Below, piece after piece: positions 38,640-48,839 of a stretch of 64,000 bases of DNA (positions within the stretch are counted from its first letter, which is position 1; every line of letters starts with the position of its first letter). A program made the position numbers and the translations under genes. Origin of the DNA: Adineta steineri (taxonomy: Eukaryota > Rotifera > Eurotatoria > Adinetida > Adinetidae); assembly GCA_905250115.1 (NCBI GenBank), contig CAJNOI010000111.1, forward strand, positions 62,001-126,000, read 5' to 3'. The notes beneath the pieces are model-generated. The model was not told the origin of the DNA, searched no databases, and saw only the letters and a list, made by a program, of their open reading frames with translations.

Positions 38640-38985
38640 ATTTAAGATTTTCCACTTGAATTTTCTTTGATTGAGCAACTAATGTTCGTGCTAAACTAAT
38701 AAGAAACACGATGATAATATTTTAAATGCCAGTTTAAAGAAGTAATTCTCAATAGTGTATATGAGCATGACATATTACAGGAATGATCGATCACATGATC
38801 ATTTTCATTAAAGATCTTTGTTATTCTTGGATCTTCATTATTTGAAACAGCTCTAAATAAACGTCAAGCATAAATTAGCTTTAATTCATGTTTACTTAAC
38901 AAATCACCATATAATCCTATTGAACAAGTTTTTTTGTTTGAGCAAAAATGTATTGAATGATTAGCTGTTGTAAGACTATACGCAT
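38640..38985 (-). pseudogene. Unrecognised coding remnant ending at a telomere-like repeat
   Basis: The reverse strand reads DAYSLTTANHSIHFCSN, SIGLYGDLLSKHELKLIYA, a TGA, then RLFRAVSNNEDPRITKIFNE and NDHVIDHSC. A separate 3' piece ends SLARTLVAQSKKIQVENLK and a stop at about 38643. The codon pattern looks protein-coding, but I do not recognise the family. The 5' end coincides with the edge of the telomere-like element at 38986. It is probably a broken gene. Confidence 0.4.
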
Positions 38986-39031
38986 CTTGAGGGTACGCGG
39001 ATGAATACAAGACTGCGTCACACCCCTGGTG
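38986..39031. repeat. Short telomere-like inverted repeat (copy 11)
   Basis: CTTGAGGGTACGCGGATGAA faces GCGTCACACCCCTGG. It shares the CTTGAGGGT terminal word with other copies and is the shortest member. It abuts the coding remnant at 38640-38985. Confidence 0.45.
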
Positions 39032-39039
39032 TATCAAAC

Positions 39040-39700
39040 GAACAACGATTGTTTTATTTATTTTTCACCTATTGCCAAGTTCAATTTAGCTGTACGTAAG
39101 AGACGAGTTTGTTTTTTTCATATAATGATCAATAACATACATTTGTTCTTATTATTATTGTATAGTTTAATTTTGTCAATGATTATAAACCCTTCTTTTG
39201 TATTGATGTTGTATTATTCTTAATATTTATTTATACTTACTCCGTTTTGTGTTCTAAAGGGGAAATTTTCTCCCTATAGTCTGTATAACAAAAATATGGA
39301 CGTTATGTAGCTTATTTAAGTCTCAATTTTCATGATATATGACTGATTTTTTTGTTATTAATAATATATTTACATCATGAGGATGCTAATGTGTGTCCTG
39401 TTCGTTTGGCGCTATAAATCCTTCTTTAGTTTTCATAAGTTTTCTGAATCAGCAATAAAAAAAATTATGTAGAAGATTTTACTTAAATAATGATCAAAAG
39501 AATGAAGACAAAACTCACATTTCTTTACTAAAATATTAAAACATGTGTAAAATTATTGAAAAGGAAAAAGAATGTTTATTGTATCTATCGCTATTAAAAA
39601 AAACATTATTAACTTTCTTAATGAATATTTATAACATGCATTTGAACATTATTTCGTTATATATTTACAATACGCAGGAGAAAAACAAACGATTTTAACA
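39040..39700. other. AT-rich spacer upstream of the NADAR pseudogene
   Basis: No gene recognised. Homology to the second copy of the duplicated unit starts near 39655. Confidence 0.4.
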
Positions 39701-39712
39701 AAAGAAAGAATA

Positions 39713-40107
39713 TGACGAATACGCCTATTCTTTTCTATTCGAAGTATGAACTATATCGCGAATTTAGTAATTTTTATTTGGCTCCAATTGACTTAGATGG
39801 ATACACTTGGCCAACTGTTGAACATTATTTTCAAGCACAAAAAATTTGTTTCAAATGAAATGCATTTTAAAAATATTTTAGGATTAGCAACTCCTCGAGA
39901 AGCATTCGATTATGTTCAAAGCATGTTTGGCAAAATTTTAACAACATCCAAAACTAAACGAATTGTTATTATCAACTGGTGATCGTACTTTAGTTGAACA
40001 TACAAAAAACGATTCTTACTGGGCTGATGGAGGGGATGGAATAGGAAGAAATCAATTAGGAATTACTCTGATGAAAGTTAGACATCATCTTAACCACCAT
40101 CATTAAA
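39713..40107 (+). pseudogene. NADAR-domain gene, copy 1, inactivated
   Basis: Aligns with the intact copy at 56600-57064. The start MTNTPILFY and EHYFQAQK are kept, then an extra A in an A-run shifts the frame near 39845. About 60 bp between the two GATTATG words of the intact copy are missing near 39915, and CAA of the intact copy is TAA near 39940. The 3' part reads GDRTLVEHTKNDSYWADGGD, with Ala where the intact copy has Gly. Three independent lesions make it a pseudogene. Confidence 0.85.
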
Positions 40108-41986
40108 ATATTAAAATTATGAACTTTATTAGAAAAGACAGTTTTTCTATATGAACTAATACATCTTTGAATTATAATTTATTTTCAACGATAGTTTACT
40201 ATAAAAAATAAGACAATAATTGCATCGGAGAGATATCAGCTACAAAGCAGGCACATTTTTTCTTTATATTCTTTTCAGACCCAGCTGTATCATAAATGTA
40301 ACGCATACAAAGAAAACAGAAAGAAAGAATACGTCCATTACATATAAATTCCAGCCTCTGTCGTAGACGTCTATTGGTGTTTTACCGAAACATACGAATG
40401 ACTCACAAGCTTACACATTTTAATCCATACAATTAATTTGACAGACATAAATTGAATATCAACGTGAATGAGAGAGTTTGTTGCTTCGTTCTTTTTTATT
40501 ATATTTTCTTGTTTTTCTGTGTTTTTTGTACGATGCAATAACACTATCATAACAAATAAGAACACGTGGACAGTTTTTTTTCTTATTTATGTCATGTATC
40601 TTTAACACTTATTCTCGAACAGAGAAAGTTCTTTTTTCTTCATTTTAATTTTGTCTCACTTAATATATGAAAGATGGACTATGAAAAGAATTGAGATTTC
40701 AGTTCTTTTTACAGTGCATCTTATAGGATATTTTTTTTCATTCGAAAAGATTAAACATGACAACCACCGATCATAATCAGATGATGAAGCAATGGCAGTT
40801 CACAAAAGCTGGAAATCCTCGAGATGTTTTAACAATGGTCGAAGTACCTATTCCAACTTCGTGTGCTGATGATGAAGTACTTATAAAGAGCAGTCATGTT
40901 TCATTGAATTCGGCTATAGCGTATCGGCTTATAGCATATTATGGTATCGTCGATCCGATAGGTGCATTCATAGGCAGACCTGCTGTGCCCGAAATGGACT
41001 TCAGTGGAATTGTCTGTGATTTACGAGGCGCAAATGTAACAGAATTTAATACAGGTAATATTCATCAATTACATTTTATTTTGTTAATATTTCATTATTT
41101 TTTTAATAAGGTGATCGAGTATTTGGAATCGGTCCTACAGGTATTCGAGATATTACGCAAGGAGTGTTACGTGAGTATGTACTTGCAAAGCGTGATCATA
41201 TCGTCAAGGTACCTCAACATATCTCACTTAAGGATGCTTCATGCTTCACAGCTACAGGTACTAACCATTTTCATTCCCATATATATATTCTTATGTTTCT
41301 TGAATTTTTAGGCTACACAGCATATTGTTTCTTAGTTGAAAAGGCTAACTTGAAGAAAGGAGAGAAGATTTTTATTAATGGTGGATCGGGAGGCGTTGGT
41401 GTAATGGCAATTCAACTAGCACGTTCAATTGTTGGACCTACAGGTCTGATAGTGGCAACATGTTCTCCAGCCAAAAATGATATCGTTCGAAGTCTAGGCG
41501 CAGACGAAGTATGCTTTTTTTTCCTAAGAATAAATACATTTACTTTTTTTTTATAAGGTCATAGATTACACATCACATGTTTTGCCGGATTATCTTCGAG
41601 AGCACTACAGTTCACGTCTATTTGATGTAATCCTCGATACTGTTGGCAATGATCACACACTCTACTCCAATTCACCCGATTATTTGACCCCATCGGGTTT
41701 GTTCTGCACTGTTGGCATAGTCGAATTTGGTAATCTATGATTAATAATAAATCATATTCTATTTTTGATTGATTAACTCGTGTTTCTTTCTATTTTAGGT
41801 TCTACAGTATGGTTGGCTACAAAGAGAATCTTACAACTGTTAAGCGCGATGGTTGTACCTGTCTACCTTGGAGGTGTACCTCGTAGACATGTATTCGAGC
41901 CTCTCAAACCGAATCACTCGCGAATGGTTGCTATGGCGAAATTAGTTGAAGAAGGAGCCATGAAAGCTGTGATTGATTCTACATAT

Positions 41987-42393
41987 GGGTAAATCCGTGG
42001 GAAACCTACCACGTTTTGGAAAAAGTTTTTTTTCGATTTTTTTTTTGACAGAAAGACTTAAACGATCGAGAAAACATTATTCGCCGAAAAAAAAAAAAAC
42101 TTTTTTGTTGAATTCCTGAAGTTCTAAGTCGTTTTCTCGGAACCTCTATATATGTATCACATGTTCGAGCCATCATATCAATAGATGGCGACTAAATATT
42201 CAAACCAAGGGTTTTTATCACTTTTTATCGCTCAGAAAGATAGAAGCATTATAGAAAATGTGATTTGTCAAAAAAAAAAGTATTATTTCTAATAAAATGG
42301 TCGGGTTCTAGGTCGTTTTTTCAAAAAAAAATTTTTTTTTAAGATAATTGATAGTGATGAAATTTTTTTTTTTTTTTCAAATTTAATTCTGTT
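41987..42393 (+). repeat. Left terminal inverted repeat of the 4-kb transposon
   Basis: 407 bp, complementary to 45625-46029. It starts GGGTAAAT and ends CAAATTTAATTCTGTT. Near-identity of the arms points to recent activity or gene conversion. Confidence 0.9.
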
Positions 42394-42555
42394 TTGTTAT
42401 GCGGAATAAATACGAATTCCAAACGAACGTCACTAAAACGAGAATGTGTTGATTTTTTTTGAACGAGATGTTGGTCGACACCGAATAGTATTGCTGTTGA
42501 AAGGCTGAAATTCGTGCATAGCACGAATGCCTTTGATTGTTCCTATGCAGATACG

Positions 42556-45236
42556 TCATATAATTAGATGAAGAAAAAATTCTCTATTACCTGAGGATTT
42601 TATCTGTTTACTTCTTTTTTTAAGAACATTAGCTTTGACTTTTTCAACTTTTGTTGCATTAAGAAAGAAGACTTGAATACCGGGATAAGTTTTGCTAGAT
42701 GCATCAGCTGTTTCTAGTTGTTTTCGTCGTGAGAATTCATAAAAATCCTTTGGTGTTGAGAGAAGAATATTTTTTGAGAGTGTATCACGTCGAGCAGTAG
42801 CTTTTAATACAGCGCCAATACCGTCACCAGCTGCTTTCCCATGGCTCGTTGCCGTAAATGTCCAGGAAGCGTCCAAACCAAAATCTTTCTTATGATGGAG
42901 CAGATTATAAATGCTGGCAGTGTTCTTGAAGTGAGCGCAGGCACCATCGCTAAAAAGATGAAGAAAATTGTTCAATATGCTGTTCTAAATTAGTATGTTC
43001 CCTGTAACATAGATAGTACTCACCTTACATAGTTAATCTTGTTCACTAATGGAAAATTTTTCTTGATATATTTGACGAGAATTTGTTGGGCACAATATAC
43101 GAACGATGTTGAGTGCTCTGTACAGTTGCTAATTATTGCTAAGTTTCGATGCTCCCGCCCGATTGTAAGATGAATAGTAAACAGAGTGGCTTGGTTGTAG
43201 CTGAAGAAGCCTTGTTGAACCTCACGTTGTCGAAGGAGTGTATAATTCATACTGAAATCCATCTGTGCCACAATGAAAGTTTTGTCCGATGATTGAGTAC
43301 GCAGTTCTTTTATATATTCACGTTGTTGTCGATTACAGTACGTGTGAAGTAGAAATGCAGGCCATCTCACTTCAATCTCTTTGAGAAGAGATTCGATTGA
43401 AGAAACCATTTGTTGAAGATCAAACTTGTTGTCCACCTTCTTCCATAATTTCCACGAACACTCGTCATCCAAATCGATATGGTTCCTGTTGGTGAGAATA
43501 TCCATGAGACTTTGCCTCGGGCAGTAATTACATGTTCCAGTGTAACATTTTTCTGTTTCTTTAGTGCAAACCATTCGACTGATAAGATCTTTCATATTGA
43601 ATTTGTCACTATTATATCCAGATGTTTTCTTAAAATGCTTCACGCAGTAATTATTCCACGCCTATAATCAACTAAAAATTACAAGCAGATTAATATATAT
43701 TAGACACAAACCGTCAATAAAAGATCCATATTCTCATGTATTATACACATGCATGTTTCATGTGGTGAGGCGATTTTTACTGACCGAGGTCGAAGTAAAT
43801 AAAAATTCGATCTTCCAATAACACCGGGAAATCGCTCGTTGAATATCCGAAAGGCATCTAAGATTGACATCTCCATAAATCTAATCGGTACTCGCTTCTT
43901 GTTGACTTGAATCGTATCCTTCGAATTCGATGAGATCCGACTTATGCCATCTTCACAATAGAATTGTAGAACAGCGTCAATCGTCTTATCTGATAGACAT
44001 CGGTTTCCTCGTAAATATTGTGATTGAACAAGAGTACTTTGGTGTTTTCGAAGAAGAAGTGATCGACGAGCTTGACCTTGTTTCGAATGGAACCTGATAA
44101 CAGACAAGACGTTCATAATTAAGTAATTAAATAAAATGTGTAAATGAAACTGAAAGTATTTCATTTAAAGTGCTTACCATCTTTCAATATTTTTTCGACC
44201 CCATCGTTGTGGAGCTATCGTCATGAGACGGACTTGTTCATCATCATCACTCTTGGCAAATAATTTTTTAAAACCATCCAAAAGATGATTTGATTCAGAT
44301 ATAAGTAAACCATGCGGATCTGGGTCATGAAAACCTTCAGACTTTCCCTCCAATACATCACAAAGTTGATGGAGCCTTCGATATACTTCATCAACTTTGA
44401 CTCGAATGGGTCGTACCGCTAACCTTAACATAAGAATTTGCCTTAGAAAAGCTAGGATAACTTTTAAAAACTTACTTGTCATGTATCGGAGCTATATTAA
44501 GTAAATGAAATATAGTGGATAGCTTCTCCAATGCTTTATTTTGTTCATATACAAGATCATGTGGATCATGGTCTGGTTCGTCATCCATAGATTTATCATG
44601 ATCTGATTGCTCGTCATCTGATTCACCATCATCCGATTCACCATCATCTGATTGCTCGTCATCTGATTCACCATCATCCGATTCACCATCATCTGATTCA
44701 CCATCATCCGATTCNNNNNNNNNNTCACCATCATCCGATTCACCATCATCTGATTCACCATCATCCGATTCGCCATCATCTGATTCACCATCATCCAATT
44801 TATCATCATCCGATTCACCATCATCCATACATTTTTCATCATCTGACTCACCATCATCTGGTTCACTGCCATCTGATTCACCATCATCATGTGATTCACC
44901 ATTAATAGATTCATCATCATCCATAGATTCATCATCATCCATAACTTCAACGTTCATAGATTGAACACCATCATTGTCATTATAGCAGTTCTGCGTTATG
45001 GATTCATTGTCACCTGAACTTCGACTATCACTAGTTTCTGTTGATTGATAATTTTTCATTTCTTTTGTTTCTAATGTGTGACACAATGGACAAAGCCGGC
45101 GGATATGAGTATCATTAAGATCATATCGTGCAGTTAAAAATTTAGATAATTTCGCAGAAACTAGAACTATTCCTTTTGCATTGGATGTAGAGTGTCTATG
45201 TCTTGTTGGATGGTTGCAATACTTTCGTCTTGGCAT
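42556..45236 (-). CDS. Transposase-like protein of the 4-kb element, multi-exon
   Basis: Coding blocks on the minus strand: about 44475-45236, 44180-44433, 43700-44096, 43020-43660 and 42556-42960, joined by short GT-AG introns. I chose the start MPRRKYCNHPTRH; an upstream ATG at 45305 would add a hydrophobic leader. Residues ~25-65 hold a Cys pair (CPLC). An acidic tandem repeat (SDDGE)n follows, interrupted by a 10-N gap. The later blocks carry a CMCIIHENM word, a CYTGTCNYCP Cys cluster, VAQMDFSMNY, then SDGACAHFKN and ATSHGKAAGDGIG. I read the Asp of QMDFS and the Asp of SDGA as candidates for a DDE/D catalytic core. I recognise the SDGA..HFKN / TSHGK..DGIG pair from uncharacterised animal proteins but cannot name a superfamily. 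The frame is intact except for the N gap. Confidence 0.65.
44580..44900. repeat. Tandem 15-bp repeats encoding SDDGE units
   Basis: Repeats of the GATTCACCATCATCC / GATTCACCATCATCT type encode an acidic (E/Q)SDDG array in the transposase-like gene. The 10 N at 44715-44724 lie inside and probably mark an assembly collapse. Confidence 0.85.
44715..44724. other. Assembly gap, 10 N
   Basis: Ten N inside the acidic tandem repeat of the transposase-like gene. The true repeat number is unknown. Confidence 0.99.
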
Positions 45237-45624
45237 TGTGATTGTAAAAAGAGATAGGGCGAAAAATAATAGTACAAGTCTTATTTTATTATAACGATTA
45301 GTCACTTTATTTTTCTACGGGTTGAAATTAAGATAACTGTATATCGAACTCCGTACCTACAGATGTCCTTATCTAGAAGGGACGTTTTAATTTGATTTGA
45401 TCATCGGTCAGTATGTCTGAATGTAAATTCTAGGCATTCGTTTTCCTCATATGGTTTCACAAACATGAAACTCATTGATATAAAAACGATAATCATATGC
45501 CAGAAAGGAAATACTCAAGCAGAACTTCCATAAGAAGATTATCAAAGTACGAGTGCACTTCCTCCTACTACACTCTCATGTGGACAAGCTACTGACATGA
45601 CAAGAGTTCATTTGTAGCTTCGAT

Positions 45625-46029
45625 AACAGAATTAAATTTGAAAAAAAAAAAAATTTCATCACTATCAATTATCTTAAAAAAAATTTTTTTTTTGAAAAAA
45701 TGACCTAGAACTCGACCATTTTATTAGAAATAATACTTTTTTTTTTGACAAATCACATTTTCTATAATGCTTCTATCTTTCTGAGCGATAAAAAGTGATA
45801 AAAACCCTTGGTTTGAATATTTAGTCGCCATCTATTGATATGATGGCTCGAACATGTGATACATATATAGAGGTTCCGAGAAAACGACTTAGAACTTCAG
45901 GAATTCAACAAAAAAGTTTTTTTTTTTTTCGGCGAATAATGTTTTCTCGATCGTTTAAGTCTTTCTGTCAAAAAAAAAATCGAAAAAAAACTTTTTCCAA
46001 AACGTGGTAGGTTTCCCACGTATTTACCC
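45625..46029 (-). repeat. Right terminal inverted repeat of the 4-kb transposon
   Basis: 405 bp, complementary to 41987-42393. It differs from the left arm mainly in homopolymer lengths and in CCGTGGG versus ACGTGGG near the tip. Confidence 0.9.
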
Positions 46030-46199
46030 ATATAAATTTAGCGATGCACTCGATGCCTACGATAGAATAATGTCTCGTAAAGTAACAGGAAAAGTGGTTA
46101 TTGAGGTGAATGACCTTGACAGAGTAACTTAATTTTACTAAATAAAATATAATCCTTATGCCTGCTTCATGAATTATCTTGTGCTTTGCAATAACATAT

Positions 46200-48230
46200 A
46201 ATCAGTCTTACAGCCATTTTAAGAGTATCTACGTGAAAGATATTGCTAAATAAATAAGTTGAAACGTTTAATTTATGAATTTATTTAAATAATATAAAAG
46301 AAATATTTTATAGAAAATTATTTCCAAGAATTTATTCAATTTTAATAACAAATTAATTTAATCATTAATAAATAGTATGAAAATAGGAAAAGTTATTTGA
46401 AATGATTATAAATAGTTTTAATTGATTCTAAATTATTTCTCATAGAGAAAAATTTATTTATGAATTAAATACAAAATTATTAACAATTTTCAAGAGAAAA
46501 CTAGTTTATCTACAAAAAGAAACAAAAAATGAAAATGACAGATAAACGTATTAAATTTATAAGATCTGAATTTATTAGATTATTGTCATTTGTTTTATTT
46601 GAAAATTCTTTCAATTGATCAAATTTTTAACTTTGTTTTTATTAGAAAATAAAAAATATCTTTTATATTTCTACAAATTAAATTCTAGTTCTACGTTTAA
46701 ATATAATAATAATAATCAAATCATTCTTCTTACAACAAAGAATATTCAAGTTAGAATTCAATCAATACAAGAGATATGAACTGTTGTCATAATATCCTTA
46801 GTACAATTTTCTAATCGAAATTCAAGTGTTACTCTGAAGATGTGAGCTATTATTTGTCGGTTAATGTACGTTACACATTTCTCAAGAAATTCTCGTAATG
46901 ATTTTATAGTAATCAACTTATATTTATCTCTTACGGATAATTAGAAACTATGGCTTCTTATACTTTTAGATCCAAACTCGATCGGAACAAGAATCGACTT
47001 GAGGAGCTTTAATCTCAGCAATTTTCTTTTGTAGATGAAAATCTGTTCGTGAATGTTTTAAAACAAAGTAAAAAATAAAGTTAATATCGACAAGACTATT
47101 GAGAGTGATATGACTTGAACAAGTGAGATAAAGTTCATATTTATTTTTCAACTTTGTTCACAAGTTCAAATATTTTCCTGTTGCTTCGACTTATTAAAAA
47201 ATGAAATTTGCTTTTTGCAGTAAATGCTGAACTTCTCCCTGATAAGAGAGATACTAAATCATGACAGAATAGTTTGTTAATTCTTTAATTCTATTTCTAA
47301 AGTTATTTGCTCTTGTGATCATTTGTAGACGTTACTCAATATTTCGTTTCGTATGTAACACATATTCTCGAATATTTTTATGACAATTCAATGTTTTCAA
47401 TATCGTCTGCTGTTTGCCCCGTATGTTTGCGTTCTTTTGTCTGACTCACTCGCTTTTATCAAAACAGACTTTCTCAAACAACTTTGATTCTACTGCATTT
47501 TTAGTTTCCGTTTGCTTGTGATAAAGTCATTTATCTATTGATAAGAACAGAGAAAAGAGACAAACAGAAGCTACTGCTTATAAATTCAGACGAATACAAA
47601 AAACAGAGATAGACAACGTGTATATAAAGAATTAATTTTCATCTAACTCATTCATTTTTATTGTCTTAGTCATCTTTTCCAAAACATCTTATTGCATTTC
47701 GCTTCGTTTTCTAAGGTAAATTAATGTTATTCAATCAGGATTTTATTTTAACATCAAATAATATCATTATTTATGTTGTATACACAAAACATTTTTATTA
47801 ATTACTCTAAGGAATATTATTCACGTATTGACATGGATAAGGCAGTAAATAAGCTAATATCGGTAAAAGTTGTATATAGTTGAGTTAAGAAAGAACACCC
47901 ATTATTATGATGTAGGTAGAAGATAAGATGATTCATATGCTCATAACGGCTGAAGATCTGCTGCAGCTTTACAAAAGAAATCTTTGTGTTCTGATGAAGT
48001 ATAAAAAAGATTCTCATCGTCGCGGTGATATTTAGAAAAATGTTTCAACAGTCATTACATCACTTCACTCCAGTAGCATTGTTACTTTTGTTACTATGAG
48101 CATGCAGAATTAATTTTGTTGTCGATTGGATGGATCAGAACTGAGACCAATATCGGAGCTATAATAAAGGAAGTTGTTTGGTCTAGAACTAAACATTGTA
48201 ACTCAATATTCTAGAGTCTCGAGTAAATTG
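46200..48230. other. AT-rich intergenic DNA
   Basis: No gene recognised. A TTTTCTAAG/GTAAAT donor-like site at about 47715 and the acceptor at 48834 directly before the caspase-like ATG would allow a non-coding first exon of that gene here. Confidence 0.4.
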
Positions 48231-48232
48231 TT

Positions 48233-48299
48233 CTTGAGAGTGTGATATGGGTGTCTATACTGTATCTGTCTCACCGTCACCTATACCTACACCCTCATC
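48233..48299. repeat. Telomere-like inverted repeat (copy 12)
   Basis: The left arm CTTGAGAGTGTGATATGGGT faces TATACCTACACCCTCATC. The terminal CTTGAG word is conserved. Confidence 0.5.
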
Positions 48300-48839
48300 T
48301 CTCACTTTTCTGCTGATCGAAAATAGCTACACCCTATTTAAATTCATTATAATTTCTTCATCGTGAGCCTTACATTGAGAATTAGTAGATGTCATATGCA
48401 ATTGTAGCCTAACACTTGCGCGGTTTGTGCAGTCAGCCAACTTCTCTATCTAATCTTGAGCCAAATAGAATTCAAGTTCTTATCTTTGCTTCATCCTCAC
48501 CCTTACTCTTCTTATTGTTGCGTGATTAATTTACTGGGAGTAACTGTCGTGTTACTCACTAAAGTATTTTGTGGTAGCTTGATAAGCTATTTAAAGAACG
48601 TTTAACTATGAACATTTTATTATTTGTGTTCATATCAAAAGCTCTTTTAAGGGTATCTTTCCTATTATATACTGTGTCATTAATTAAATTCTAATAAAAT
48701 ATACCAGTCTATAAAATGCAAAAACAGCAGTTTTCAGAATCTCTGTAAATTCAAACAGAAATTTCATCAGAAAGTACCTCTAGTTTTGTCTGGTTTTTTA
48801 CAAAAACTTAGTGAATCTTTTTAAATTTATAGATAGATT

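Larger units (their letters stand above)
41987..46029. mobile_element. 4,043-bp DNA transposon with ~405-bp terminal inverted repeats
   Basis: The left end GGGTAAATCCGTGGGAAACC and the right end GGTTTCCCACGTATTTACCC are inverse complements. Complementarity continues to about 42393 on the left and 45625 on the right, with very few differences. The flanks are ATAT on both sides (41983-41986 and 46030-46033). The uninterrupted copy at 58711-58722 has a single ATAT, so a 4-bp target duplication is shown directly. Because ATAT is a palindrome the border could shift by up to two bases. The TIRs contain several A/T homopolymers. Inside is one minus-strand, multi-exon gene. I cannot place it in a named superfamily. 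Confidence 0.9.
40757..46132 (+). pseudogene. MDR oxidoreductase, copy 1, split by a DNA transposon in the last exon
   Basis: Exons 40757-41054, 41111-41257, 41312-41508, 41558-41729 and 41799-41986, with the remainder at 46034-46132 beyond the transposon. Encodes a medium-chain dehydrogenase/reductase of the quinone-oxidoreductase/YIM1 type: a GroES-like N-terminal half and a nucleotide-binding motif (INGGSGGVGVMAIQLARS). The transposon brings a TAA two codons after the break, so a mutant transcript would lack the last ~33 residues (LDAYDRLMS region). All splice sites and the rest of the frame are intact, so the insertion looks recent. A truncated product could still be made. Confidence 0.85.

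Noticed and set aside
44580..44900. CRISPR-like array
   Set aside because: The 15-bp units are contiguous, have no spacers and are coding. It is a protein tandem repeat.
44492..44950. Met/Asn/Val-rich minus-strand frame in the transposon
   Set aside because: It is an out-of-frame reading of the (SDDGE)n tandem repeat and is periodic only because the DNA repeat is.
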